Source: Phaseolus vulgaris (lineage: Eukaryota; Streptophyta; Magnoliopsida; Fabales; Fabaceae). Taken from it: a stretch of 64,000 nt of DNA. This document shows positions 1-14,274 of the stretch, in pieces. The stretch covers positions 2,885,030 through 2,949,029 of the forward strand of contig NC_023749.2 of NCBI RefSeq assembly GCF_000499845.2, given 5' to 3'. How positions within the stretch are numbered: the stretch's first letter is position 1; every line of letters begins with the position of its first letter. The position numbers and the translations under genes were made by a program. Under the pieces are notes generated by a model. The model made no database searches and was not told the DNA's origin. It worked only from the letters and a program-made list of their open reading frames with translations.

Positions 1-1352
<1,352 letters not shown>

Positions 1353-1585
1353 TCACTCATCCATTCGTGTCTTGGTGTTTTTTAATGCTAACGAGTTGCA
1401 AGTGACGAATAAGTCCATTTCACCAAATATTATGTAATAACTATTTTTTTATGAAAATATTATTGGGCCCTTCTTCAAGATTTTTGGAGTTTAATTAAGT
1501 TGCAAATTGGTGTCAACAAAAATCCCTAGTGACTAATTAATTTAATGATGCAAATAGATATGTGTATAATCAAATCTAATTATAC

Positions 1586-1712
1586 TTATTGGATCTCACA
1601 TCGACTAGATATTAGAGTATTTTATTGTATATAAGTGAATACAAATTTGATCTCATGAACTGATTTTATGAGGTTGAGTTAGGCTTAAAGTCCACTTCGT
1701 TGCCTTTAAAAT
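1586..1712 (+). repeat. TRIM-type LTR remnant
   Basis: The stretch follows the consensus of the short LTR seen intact elsewhere in the window: CTCACATCGACTAGA near the left end, TATATAAGTG in the middle, and GAGGTTGAGTTAGGCTTAAAG near the right end. Compare the copies at 25100-25462 and 39467-40305. No primer binding site or second LTR follows, so it is a solo or decayed LTR. Confidence 0.7.
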
Positions 1713-1728
1713 TTAAAATATGAGAAAC

Positions 1729-1774
1729 TGTACCAAGTAACATACTTGCATTGTACCAAGTAACATACTTGCAT
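1729..1774. repeat. 23-bp direct tandem duplication
   Basis: A 23-base unit beginning TGTACCAAGTAACATAC and ending TTGCAT occurs twice head to tail without spacer. It sits just downstream of the TRIM LTR remnant. No function is suggested. Confidence 0.85.
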
Positions 1775-4700
1775 ATTTTTAAAAAACTAAATAGATATGT
1801 ATTGTATTTATATTTTTAATAAATCACATTCATGTCTCATTAAACATTTTTTACTCTCTTTTTTAATAAATTATATAAATCTCTTCTATGTTTTAATAAA
1901 ATAATATTTTCCCTTGTTTATATAAAAAAATATTATATTGACTAAAATAAATAAATAAAACAATGTCTTAAATATAAAAATAATAATAATATTCTCATTT
2001 GCATAATTCACACTCTAAGTAACGTGATTGCCTTGTTTTTGTAATACAATATAAATAGTATTTTTGCATGAATGGTTGAATCCTAGTTTCCATGATTTTG
2101 TATTTTTTTTATATATTTTTTTTGTGTGCGGATTTTGGTGAAACATATGGCTAAAATGAATGAAAGAAATACTTAGGTATTCGTGTATGGAGAATGATAA
2201 TGAAATTTAAGGGAGGTTAAGTCAATTCCCAAAAGGTTAAATGTTATAACATTTACAAATAAGGCTAAGAATGAGTGAGTTAAGAGACTAGTTGAGGGTG
2301 AAAATAGTCTATTCAAAACTTGTTTACAAGGTGGCTAACACTTTTATTTATAGTGTTATGGACAATTAAGGCGCAAACTTTAGTCCTAAAAACTTTTCAC
2401 ACACAGAAGGATAAGTAACTCTCTAATTATAGCAAAGCCTCTCAAATTATAGATTGGCAAGTGCAATCCTATAAATAGAGTTAATCTTCTTCGTTCCCAT
2501 GAAGACAAATGGTCTTTTGGCATTGGTGAGAATCCTCTCCATTGAAGGGATGACATGTGGACCTTCATGTCTTCCTTGTTACTTTATGTTTTCTATTTGC
2601 ACTTTAGTAATGTATTTGTGCATCCTATATGTATAGAGTTGCATTGGGAATAAAGAGGTTCAATTGTAACTCTAGTTAAACTTTTTTCTTCTATTTACAC
2701 CCGACTCTAATTGACCCAGTACATTGTCAATGAAAATTGGCCCAAAACATGACCCAAAATAAAGTCTATACTACTATATATAATGTTTATAAAACTGGAC
2801 AAAAAATGAAAGAGCAAACAACAATCAATTCTTCTTGAGATGAGAATCTTTTGAGCTCCTTCTTCGTCTTTCAATATTCTTAGCCAAATGTTTAGAGGTT
2901 GGATGAGTTTTCATCAGTTGATATTCAGTTTAAGGAAATGGAAGGTATACAAGATGATATGTGAAATAAATCTTGACTATATAAATATGTGTGTGAATGG
3001 TTTGATTAAATCTTATTTCACCTTATATTAATTTCTACGTGCCTACTTGTATGGTTTAGATGACTATCATCTTATAAAATCACTTGTTTCTTCAACCCCT
3101 TTATATCATAATATCGATCTCTTTCGTTTTTTGTCCCGAAGTAAAAATGAGTACCGCAATGATACTACGATGTTCAAGTTAATATTTTTGTTAGAATAGA
3201 GTTCACGAAATAATTATGCATATGACTTCTCTATATCATAAAAAACTATTTGACTCTGGAATATCCACTTGTTTATACTAACTTACATAATATTTGGAGA
3301 AGACTAAAGTACTCTTTAAATTGTGATTTTGAGATTGGTTAAGTGTAGTAAATTATGTTTGGTTATTTTATTGTAGTGACACGCTACTCTTGACATGTTA
3401 AGATTGTGTCATGTAGTTCCTATTGTCGAGATGTGGTCATGCTTACACCAGTATTATCTCAATAGTTCGCAACTGTGTCAAATTTGTATTATACAATACA
3501 CCTATCATGTTAATAAATGACTTTATTTTAATTTACCTATCACTTAATGAAGAATCTCAATTCATATTATCAAACATCTTAACATTTATAAATAACCTAT
3601 AAAGAATTTACCTAAAGTAAGTTTTTTCATATATGAATGTGGGAAAAATTTCATAGAAATATCTATTTATATATAAGACATAAAAAAACTCAATATTTTC
3701 ACAACCATATATTTCACATAATCTCATATAATCCATTTAAATTTTATAATCATATTTTTTTTATCTATCAATTCACTTCAATATAATATTTTATTATTAT
3801 TATTATTTTCATATGATTGTTCATAAAAAAAGATGGTTATTAATGTATATTATTTTTAAAAACTAGAGAAAAGTAAACATTATTAAATATCGTACATAAT
3901 ACTTGGTAATTTTGTTCTCGCAAACTCATAGTTTGTATGCATGACTGTGCTACATGCCCATGTATCGATCAAAATGTGATATAACTAAATAATCATTTAT
4001 TTGAAAAAAAAGGTGAGAGTTTGCACACATGGGGTCAATGTGCATGAACATTTGGTATGACTTCTTTTGTAAACTTTTTGTATTAATTTTTACGATTACA
4101 ATGTATTACCAACTATTTGATTTGTAAAATGTTTTGTATACAGACAAAGGAGTTTGGTCACTCAGTTCATGTCGATAAAGTATTTCAACAAACACATATA
4201 TGAAATATCACTAATGATTTTGTTGATGATAGATCAAGACAGACACATGTTAATTTATTTCAACTATTTTGTACACGCACATTAATTACTATTTTATAAC
4301 AAACATTCATAATTTGAACAAAAATATTTCAAAAGTATATTTTCTCGAACATTATCCAGGTTTGCTTTTGTGGGTACCTCACAATGCACTCCCTTATATC
4401 CTTTTAAGAAGGAAAGACTAAGGAATCGTTGTTGGTTAAAAGTTATAAGTGAGAGGTATAAGAGATGGGTGTTTGGGGTTGGGCGTATCGATTTTCACAA
4501 TGATTATTTTGGAAGTCACATGCATTATTACAACGCAAATGCGATAATGACCAAGTGCGAAAAAATATAATTTTATTAAGTTGTAGTGTGTGGGGTTAAA
4601 TTAAGGATTTTGTATAATTTTTTTCGTATGTAATTATTTACCTATGAATTTCGTGTGAATATAATTACATACAAAAATTTCATATATAATTACTTATGGA

Positions 4701-4974
4701 TTCTATCTACATGTATCTTCTTACAAAATTTATCTATATGTAAATTATCCATGAATATCAACATATGAATTTACCTACAAATTTTGAAAATCAGTACATA
4801 ATAACTACTTACATCGATTTTATATACAATTCTTTCGCTTGTAGGTAATAACCAGTGTTGAGTTGTCTAAAATATAAATTATATTGACAATGTATTCCCA
4901 CATATAAGAATAAATATTTTTCATTTTATATTTTTCATATTATATAAGAATAAATATTAATATTTTTTGTTGGT

Positions 4975-5487
4975 TTTCTTTAAATAATTTTATTTAATTT
5001 TAAAGTTTTAAAAGTATTTTTATATTTATTTGTGATTTTTTGGTTGTCAGTAGGTGTGATTTTTTTTTAAAAATTAATTATTTGAAATTTAAAAAAAAAC
5101 TATTGAATATATATTTTTTTTTATAATTTTAGATATTTTTAACTAATTAATGAAACACATTAAAATTAAGAGAATGCAATTTGATTATTTTTTAAATAAT
5201 GTTGCAAACTCAAATATTCATAACACCTACCGTTACTAACATTAGTTAATCCAATTAAAACTTGAATTTGGTACTGTTTTATTTTATTTTTAAACTGTAT
5301 TCTGTTGAGTTCACTCTATTTTTTTAATTAATTAAATAATATAAAATTATACAAAATACAAAATTATATTCAGGATTTTTTTTAAATAATTAAAATTAAA
5401 AAATCACACCCAGCCAGAAAAAAAAAATCACAGATAAACATAAACATACTTTTTAAAACTTGAAAATTAAATAAAATTATTGAAAAA
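4975..5487. repeat. Long inverted repeat, candidate MITE or foldback element
   Basis: The arm at about 4975-5080 is the reverse complement, with mismatches, of about 5385-5487. Shared blocks in order are AATAATTTTATTTAATTTT, AAGTTTTAAAA, a TGTGATTTTTT block, and a GGTGTGATTTTTT block. The roughly 300 bases between the arms are low-complexity AT sequence with no coding potential. Low complexity can create chance inverted similarity, but the GC-bearing anchors (GTGTGATTTTT against AAAAATCACAC, with the same spacing) make a real inverted repeat likely. Ends and target duplication are not resolved. Confidence 0.6.
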
Positions 5488-5859
5488 AACACAATTTTTT
5501 AAAACCATTTAAAATAAATAAAAAATCACAAAAAAATCAAGAAGACACAAGATTATAAAAAAATTACTATTTTTAAAATTGTGACGTGCTTAAATTGAAA
5601 CAAAAATTTCCGAGAGTGTTAAGCCAAACCATTGGCAGAGAAAGGTGGATAAGAAAACAAAACAAAACAAACAGAATATTATTATCATTTGTCTGAACTG
5701 AACATGGATCCAATCCGGGTTAACCCGACCCGTTCCACCGATAGTACTCACCGGTGTGTAAAGTGTGAGCTGAGACACTGGTGGATGCTACTGCACTGAT
5801 ACTCACTCCACTGAACCCTGCACACGGCAGCTTCAACCGTGAGAAAGAGAGGAACAACC

Positions 5860-8800
5860 ATGAAGCTGACCTCATTGACCGTGTTTGTCATAGCAATAGC
5901 GTCGTTATGCATTCTTCCCCAATATCCATGCTCATCATCTTCCCAATCCCAATTCCAATGGCAGATCCTCACCAAACACAATTTCTCTTCACAGATCCGT
6001 CTCCATAATCACCTCCTCCTCCTCGTCGCGCTTCCATGTACTTAACTCTACTCATCGACACTCTTTATTCGACCAACACCACTACGTGTTGCGTCGCGTT
6101 CTTCTGCTCCTAACGTGTTTGATGAATTCATTTGGATTTTGAACCGCAGGGTCCGGCGAGGCTCGATCTCTCATGAACGACGTTTCGCTTGCAGTTTCCG
6201 CGAAGCCTAAAGAGTTCGCCTCACTCAAACTCATGCTCATGCATAGGAACACCGAGAAGGTTCTAGCGGATTCCATTGGTGCTACCGATGAGATAACACT
6301 CGTTTATTTCCATTATTCTGTGTCTTATAAGTATCGTGGAAGATTAAGAGCTCAGAATATTCTGTTCTCGTTGAATCCTTATATATCCCTTGCGCCTGAG
6401 GAGGTTCCTCTCACTGCTCTCAATTCTCCTTTGGATTTAAGAGCATTCCTCGATTCCACTGACAAAGCCACTGTTCTCGTTGATTTTTGTGGTTGGACGC
6501 CCAAGTTGCTCGCCAAAAGTACCAAAGATAACGGAACGCAAAATAGTTTCACCGTGCTTGGTGAGTTTTAACGAATTTGATGTCACGAATCCGTACCTTA
6601 CTTAACATTTGTTTTCTCTGAAATAATGTCTGTGACACTGATAATTGAAGTTAGGCAGGGCGAAAGTTGTTGACAGTTCAATAAGTATTTTTTGAATGAT
6701 GAAATTCCAATTGGAGAGCGGAAAAATATGTTTTCCCTTATTAGTATGGAAATGGATTTCTTGCATTTGCACATTTGTGTACTAGCACCGTTAGTTGAAG
6801 ATTGAATGATCTATATTTTTAGATGCGTATTTTAAGTCAAACAACACAAATCATATGGTTATATTCTATCTATATTTTATAAGTTGGGTGATACTTATCC
6901 AATGGTTTTTATTGTCTAAATGTATGGATTCCTTGATTATTACTTGGAATGTGTTGATGGTGGGGCACTCAGCAGAAGGTAGTCATTGTCTGTATGGGCG
7001 TTTTCCTTGCAGGGAATCACCATGGAACGGGTCTTAGCAGAGGGAATAGTAGAATGGCTGTGTCAAGGGGGAAGACTAACAAGAAGGTGGCTGGTATTAT
7101 TTTAGTGCTCGTCAATTAAAAAACCTCGAGGTTAACAAGTAAATTCTTCATTTCATTATTTTCTGTTTTTTTTTTCTTTTTCCAAATCATCAGACGAGGA
7201 CACATGCAAGGCTGAACTTGGTGTTGATAAAGGGTTTTGTGAAGCTCCTTGGCCAGGGGAATTTACCTTGTTAAATTATGGTCTTTTGGAAGGCTCCAAG
7301 GATAGGAATCATGATGTCGTACATCCTTGTTCATCATCTGAAGAATTTGAGCGGTTTCATTCTTTTTACTTGAAATTCATGACTGTTGTGAGAGAATTCT
7401 TCTTGCCTCCGGAGCGAAACAGATTTGGTCTGGTTTCAAATAGGTCAATGCTTTCGTCCCTAGGTGTTGGTGATTATGGCCCATGGTTTGCGGTTCAGTA
7501 CCAAGCTGGATGTTCAAGTTGTTCAAATATTCTTAAAGAAGAGGATGACTTAAACTATGTTTTGCAGATGAATAATTATTGTGTTAAAGAGGTGAACAAA
7601 ACCTTTCTATCTTTTGTTCCATACCATGAAGTATATGCCATAATTTATATTCCACCATTGTTCCTGTATCCTATGCCTAATAATAGTTGTGGACTAGTTT
7701 ATTTAACTAATGAAGCCACACTACCAATACGCAAGCATCCATACTTCTTTCAATTAATACATCCATTTTTGGAACTTACCCTGTTTTTTTTTTGCATTTA
7801 GCTGGAAGGTAATGCATATGATCAAGAGCCCATTCTACCAGCAAATAAGCCATATGTACTCCTATTTGTTGATAGATCATCTGAATCCTCAGAAACCAGG
7901 GGTAAAAGTAAGGGAGCTCTTGAAGCTTTTAGAGAATTGGCACAACACCATCATAGTGCGAATCAAGCAGGTAAAAGGAATAATGACAGTGATGATAAAT
8001 ACTATCATGGTTTGAAGAGTACATCTGAACATCCTAGGTTAAAGTTGTCTATGCCAACTCAGAAGATTAAACTAAAAGAGAAGATTTCTTCTGTCATGAT
8101 TATAAATGAGGGTAAGCAAGTTAGTTTAGACAATGTACCTTCTGATCTTCAAGGGAGTTCTTTGAATGAAATATTGGCCTATCTCCTCCAGCGAAAGAAT
8201 GATAGAAAACTAAGCTCCCTAGCAAAGGATTTAGGCTTCCAACTTTTATCTGATGATATGGATATCAGGTTAGCTAGTACACAACAACCATATTCAGAAG
8301 TTCAGTCAAATCAAATTCCAACAGAAACCTCTGAACAAGGCCATACAGATACTGTGATGCTGGATGGAGATCCATATAGATCTTCTGGAGAGGTTAAGGA
8401 AAATCCCAAATCGACTGAGCTATCTTCTCGGCATGATGAAGTGAATAGACCTTCTATCATCTCACATGAAGAGAAATTATCTGTGCAGCCTGGGGAATCT
8501 GTTGCAGATTATGAACTTTCTACTGCCAAATTTGTGAGATCAGATACAGATGATTCTTCGGGTGGAAACAATTATGAGGAAGAACTGACTCATGTTCTTG
8601 GTTTTAAAGGTTCATTTTTCTATTCTGATGGTAATTATCAGTTACTTGAAAGACTCACGGGTGGTTTTGGAGTTCCATCTTTGGTTCTAGTTGATCCCAT
8701 TCAGCAGCAACATTATGTTTACCCCGGTGAGAAAAGTTTCAACTTTTCTTCACTATATGATTTTCTTTCTGAGTTTCTTAATGGAACCCTACATCCTTAT

Positions 8801-11800
8801 CAGCGGTCAGAATATGTACTTCGAGGTCAAAAGGGGCCCATCCATCCTCCATTTGTTAACTTGGATTTTCATGAGATAGATTCTATACCTCAAATCACCG
8901 CTCATAGTTTCTCTGAACTTGCTATTGGTTTTAATCATTCTAACAAAGAAGATACTTCCAATGCATGGAATAAAGATGTCTTGATATTGTTCAGCAATAA
9001 CTGGTGTTCTTTCTGCCAGAGAATGGAAATGGTTGTTCGTGAAGTATATCGGGCCATAAAGGGCTATGTGGATATGTTAAACAGGGGAACTCAGAACATG
9101 GAAGGTATTTCTGATCATGGTAAGACTGTGTGTTTCTGTTTGTCTCTGCACTGTACCACCACATATTTCATTCAGATAAAGATGCTTGCTTAGGGTGTTT
9201 GTTTTCAGCAAGTTTTGTTGTGTCTCGGTTTTATGATAAAATGTGAGAAGCTTGTTGTTTTAGTTATAGTAAACTGGTCAGTAGCTTTTATGCCAGCAAT
9301 TAGCTGGTCTTGTATCTGTTGTGCATATTATTGCCATCAACTGCTTGATACTATTGACTTGTGTGTTACCCAACCCCAGAATTTTACCTTTTCACTTCAA
9401 ATTTGTAACCCATTGTGACTCTGCACCTATGATCTTTAGCATGAATCCCAATGGTTCTTATCCTTTTTTTTGTTTCGTGGACTTGATTGATGTTGGATGA
9501 TGTTATTTAAATTGGTTTGTGGGAGAAGTTGCAGACATAATAGCTAAAAGTTTGACAATTGATCATTACATGGCAGAAAATTTTGATCAAGTCATGATGA
9601 AGCTTCCAGTGCTCTACTTATTAGATTGTACTTTGAATGACTGTGATTTAATACTGAAGTCATTAGATCAGGTACGTGTAAAGCTATACGTTTGGTCCTT
9701 GTCTCGCTTTTATGATTTGATTAATTGCATAAATTATCCCCTCTGTGTGTAGCAAATTCCCACTGGACCTTACACACAAAAACTTATTAAATTGGTTCAC
9801 ATACACATGCAAAACGTTACAAATTTGGTTTCTGCCTCCTTTAGGTCCCTTCTACATTCTTGACATGCTCCTCTATACATGAAGCTTATTTTTAATCCGG
9901 TCCTTTATTAGAATAAATAGTCTTAAATATAATTTATTGTAAGGTGTTGTGTGCTTTGTGTTGTACTTAGTTCCTAGATATATCTTTTGAGCACTATTTT
10001 GATCAAGACAGTTCTTTCTCTATTGCATTAATGGATTGTGTCCCTACCTCTACCTTGTTAAACTTGTCAAGAGGGACTGTCTACTCTTTTTTCGGAACTC
10101 CTCCCATGACTTCTGAGAAATTAAATGGAAAAAGCGACCTATCTTGGTCTGTCTTAGTTGAACTTTGATTCCTTGGCCAAGGTTTCCAAGATCACTTAGA
10201 AGAAGATAGGAGTTCAGTACCACCAGATCAAATTCAATGGTGGAAGAAAACTAATTTCCAGCTTTGTGCTCTACTTTGGCAACGGGTAGAGCCCAATATT
10301 TTGAGCACTCATGTCATTCAAAACATGTAATTCCTTTTGAAAAAAGACCCAAAATATTTTTGCAAATGATATTCAATGCCTCTACGATTGAGCTAATTGA
10401 TTGGCTTTTCTCAAGTAGTCTGATGATGACATGATGTGTTTTATCACTGAAGCTCAAACACTAGTTGAGGAATTGAAGATATTCTTGGAAGTTAAGGAAT
10501 TAGATGAGATAAAAAAGAAGTTGGATGAGTTTTATTTGGTGATGATCCTCTGTGCAATGAATTCGGATTTTGATCATGTTAGAGATAAAATTTTAACTGG
10601 TCAAGAAGTTCCTTCTATTGCAAACTTGACAACACGACTCCTTCGTGTTCCAAGTCTTAAGAGTAAAAATATTCAAGAATATGCTGAGTTTTCTGTCATG
10701 ATTTCTACTTGTGGAAAAGGAGTTTGTGGTGGTAGAGGATGTTCTCAATGCACATTTTGTGAAAGAATGGGCCACACCCAAGAGAACGATTGCTCTTTAC
10801 ATGGGTTTTCTGGCAAAACAACCAATGTTTCCAAATCTGAAGGTTCTAAGCCAAATTTCTCTAATGAAGAACATCAAGAATATTTAAGGTTGAAATCCAA
10901 CAACTTAGCCCAATTATCTACAACTCCCAATTTGTAAACAACTTGCATTTCACAATTTGTGGAGAGTCAAAATCCATGAATAATTGACTCAGGTGTATCT
11001 TATCATATCTCTGGTGATATCTCTTTGTTCTCTCATCTCCTTTTTTCTAAAACACCTCATTTCATTACCCTTTGTAAGTTCCTAATATAGTCTTAAATAG
11101 AATTTATTGTAAAGGTGTTGTGTTGTACTTAGATCCTATATATATCTTATCATATTCTCTTCTCTCCCCTCACATACATTTTATTTGATGTATCCAAAGT
11201 TATTATAGATATGAGACCCAATTCACTCAAATTCATTTTAATTCCTTTGTATTTTTCTCAAGTATGTGTAACACATTCTTAAATGTGTTGCACATTCTTA
11301 ATATAGATCCTACATGTAAGGGGTCAAATAAAGAACATGCTACATGTAACGTGATTAAATTAAGAACTCACTATATGTATGAGGACCAAATAAAGAATGC
11401 TAAAAGAGTAAAGGTGGCAGGGACCAAATCTGTAATGTTTTATGGATATAGGGACTGATTTATTAAGTTTTTACGTGTAAGGCCCTAATTGAGAGTTTGC
11501 TACAGAAAAATGTGTTAAATTATATGTTCAACCTTATATTTGTTATGCATTATTTCATACTTTCGTGAGCATTTTGAGCTTGTTAGTGGATTGTACTTGT
11601 TCAGCAATGTATTGCTCATCTCTATTGTTAATTCATTATTGTTGGCTCAAATGAAGATGATGAATATTTTATGGGTACTTTTATGATGAACTTTTCGAAT
11701 TTTGGGCTTACACGGTGATGATGCTGGTTGTAGACCGCCGCCCCCACCCCATTCCTCAACCACTGAATAAAGAAACTTCTCAATGGTGAAGCTTAAATTA

Positions 11801-13503
11801 GGAAAACAGTTATTTTTTAACTTGTATCCAAAGTCTAAAAATAGAAAGTCCAACTGATATTGTGCATTTTGAAATATCAAAAAGGAATCCAGTAAGCAGT
11901 GTCGGCAGGCTAATTTTCATTCAGTGGAATATTTGGAATAGCAATGAAATGAATCGGTGCTCAACCTGAACTAGTTTCTGTCAAAATCCTTGTTGCCTTG
12001 GACATCTATAAGCATTAAAAGACATCAATGCCTTTCTGAAAAGTTTTTTCCGCTTCGTTAGGTAGCAATAATTTTCATGTACAGGTGTTGCTCATTTGAA
12101 GCAGAAGCATGTACAAATTGGAATTATAAATTTTGAGATGGGATTAATTAAGTTGCATTGCATATACTAAAGGCTTGTTCCATTGTGTTATTTTTTAGTG
12201 GATACTATGAAGAAATTGATGAATCTCAGCTACGATTTATTTGAAACAACATTGTATTGAAATAATTAATTGTATGGCCTACCAATTTGAAATTTTATAC
12301 TCTTGAAAGTATTGGACTTAAAGTTGTTTGTTGTACATTTAATATGCAGAGGGAAGTTTATCCTGCTCTAATTTTATTTCCAGCAGAAAAGAAGAAACCT
12401 CTTCTTTATGAAGGAGATATGGCTGTAATTGGTGTTATGAAATTTGTGGCTGAGCACGGAAGTAACTTTCATAAACTAATCAGAGACAAAGGTAAACATT
12501 CATTTGTGATATGGTATTTTTGTATATATAATTTATCAAATAGCATATGAATCAATTACTTTTGGCGTCAAACTTTGATTGGATACTGATGATCATTGAC
12601 TCATCACCGCATCCTCATTTCCTATCCATTTTGGTTCCTAGTATCTACTTAGACTTGTGAGGTTATATCTAGATTTAGATGAACTTGACAGCGGAGTGAT
12701 AGACTTGTAGCTAGTGTATCTTCTTTCAACTTTTGCTTGTAATAGTTCCCTGTTTTCTATTTCTTCTAACTTTAACATTTACTATGGTAGTACAAATTTA
12801 TTCTTGACTTTGTTTCATGGTTCCAGTGGCAGTTCTTTGGCAATCTGAAAGAGCAGGCAAAAATCAAAACTTATATGATGCTTTGCTAACTGATCTCAAC
12901 CCAGAACTGCTTCAATCACACAGCAAATATCATGGAGCCCCAGGTCATGACCGAATGCTAGACCAGGTGGTTAGACCTAACCCAATGAGTTCACCCGCAA
13001 CAAATGGACTGCATGAAGCATTGCCTCACGTGGTGATTGGTTCAGTTCTAATTGCCACAGAAAAGCTTTTGGGGGTTCATCCGTTTGATGCATCAAAGAT
13101 TCTCATTGTTGCAGCCAATGAAGTAACTGGATTTCAAGGTCTTATCCTCAACAAACATATAGAATGGAGTTCTCTGCCTAAATTGGAAGAAGAATTGGAA
13201 AAATTGAAAGAGGCCCCTCTCTCCCTTGGGGGTCCAGTAATGAAAACTGGAATGCCTCTTTTATCCTTAACTAGAACAGTTTCCGGAAATCATTTACCTG
13301 AAATCCTGCCTGGAATTTACTTGCTTGATCAAGTAACGACAATTCGTAAAATTGAGGAGCTGAAGTCAGCAAATCAACCAGTTGGGGATTACTGGTTTTT
13401 CTTGGGATATTCAAGTTGGGGATGGAAACAGTTACATGATGAGATGGCAGAAGGAGCTTGGAACTTGAGTGAGGATGCAACGAGACATTTAAATTGGCCG
13501 TGA
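5860..13503 (+). CDS. Thioredoxin-fold protein with C-terminal DUF179/UPF0301 (YqgE-like) domain
   Basis: Homologue of the plant family typified by Arabidopsis At3g19780; precise function unknown, probably redox-related in the secretory pathway. Exons: 5860-6037, 6150-6560, 7013-7093, 7194-7591, 7802-9119, 9577-9671, 12350-12491, 12827-13503; total 3300 bases, 1099 residues, all phases agree. The start at 5860 gives a signal-peptide-like N-terminus (KLTSLTVFVIAIASLCIL) and is the first ATG of the frame. Cysteine motifs: a degenerate FCGW near residue 172, CSSC near 328, and a thioredoxin-like WCSFC near 756. Residues about 939-1099 match DUF179, otherwise a stand-alone bacterial YqgE protein (PHVVIGSVLIA..., LGGPV, YWFFLGYSSWGWKQLHDE). 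Exon 6 could also begin at 9535, an in-frame alternative acceptor adding 14 residues. Intron 9672-12349 is enlarged by nested mobile elements. The fold assignment is confident, the biochemical role is not. Confidence 0.9.
9895..11263 (+). mobile_element. Decayed Copia-type LTR retrotransposon
   Basis: The right LTR is about 11085-11263 (AATATAGTCTTAAATAGAATTTATTG ending TTTTTCTCAAGTA, written here in part). The left LTR (from about 9895, TTAGAATAAATAGTCTTAAATA) is truncated after roughly 95 bases. Between them lie gag and the beginning of a protease region only; integrase, reverse transcriptase and RNase H are absent, so the copy is internally deleted and cannot move itself. The same LTR family appears as a solo LTR at about 40048-40260. 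It sits in gene-sense orientation inside an intron. Confidence 0.8.
10108..11070 (+). pseudogene. Copia gag and protease-start pseudogene
   Basis: Upstream frames carry the gag N-terminal signature (LNGKSDLSWSVLVEL, then QLCALLWQRVEP) broken by stop codons. An open frame at 10431-10937 continues gag and contains a zinc-knuckle-like motif, CTFCERMGHTQENDC, one residue longer than the usual CCHC spacing. Around 10980 a further frame reads IDSGVSYHISG, which matches the Copia aspartic protease active site (D-S-G). Stops and frameshifts between these parts show the gene is dead. The remaining pol is deleted. Confidence 0.78.
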
Positions 13504-14274
13504 TTGCCATTTTTTGACCATCCTTACTGTACCAATAACATTTCTGATGCCCTTGTTAATTATAGAATTGTAAAATGCATATACTGTAGAAAATAACTTC
13601 CACATTCGTGATTCATTAGAACTAGTCTTGGGGGTAGGAAAATATGTGCTTGGGTAAGAAATCCAAAGTTTTGATTAGAAATGGGTACTTAAAGCACATA
13701 TGGCGTGTTGAGTGGTCTTTTAATCTACAGATGCCCATTTGGAGGAGAAAATGAACAAATTCGCTGAGTTATCTGCATGAGGCTTATACAGCATATAGCA
13801 TGGTCCACTTATCGCTGAGTAAATGATTTAATTAGTTTTGATTATATGAATTGTTAATTTTTCTATTCAAAGTTTATCCATTTTACCCCTTACGAATAAA
13901 GACCGTAAAGAAACAACTGATTTTCTTTCAATTAATTTATAAAAATGTTTTCAACTACGAATATTGATTTCCAAACACACTTCAAGTATATATTTGTAAA
14001 TACAAAATTAATTTCTAAATCAAATTAAGCAATTTCTATATTTCAATGATTTCAAAATGATAAAGCAATAAGGTGAAAATCAAATGAAAACTCCCTTCAA
14101 GAATGAAATGATAAAAGCAAGATGTGTGAGAAAAAGTCTATTGTGTCCCTGGAAAACTACATCTGCAATTTTGCATACGATGCATAAACACCAGTCACAC
14201 ACATCAAGATAAGGTTGGGTCATCATACAAGCGTCAAATATCCCATGATGTCTTAGATTAAACTCCAGAGAGTT

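Larger units (their letters stand above)
1440..5700. other. Gene-free AT-rich spacer between AlaRS and the thioredoxin-fold gene
   Basis: No coding exon is recognisable. Short open frames here (for example 2386-2568 minus and 4370-4570 plus) have no domain, no splice support and no codon pattern. The stretch holds a TRIM LTR remnant near 1586-1712, a 23-bp tandem duplication at 1729-1774, and an inverted repeat at about 4975-5487. The 2230-2760 part has a mixed-composition, LTR-like look (TATA-like and TATTTATAG strings) but I could not find its ends. Promoters of both divergent neighbours must lie at its two edges. Confidence 0.6.
9749..11503. mobile_element. Terminal-inverted-repeat element (MITE-like) interrupted by a Copia element
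   Basis: The sequence from 9749 (GTAGCAAATTCCC...) to about 9860 is the reverse complement of about 11395-11503 (...GAGAGTTTGCTAC). Shared blocks are GTAGCAAA, CCTTACAC, AAAAACTTA, TACAAATTTGGT against TACAGATTTGGT, and CTGCC.CCTTTA. The body between the arms is occupied by a decayed Copia element (about 9895-11263), so the inverted-repeat element came first. It lies wholly within intron 6 of the thioredoxin-fold gene. No clear target duplication was found. Confidence 0.65.

Noticed and set aside
4370..4570. 66-codon plus frame in the first spacer
   Set aside because: No domain, no upstream or downstream exon and surroundings of repeat character; not supported as a gene.
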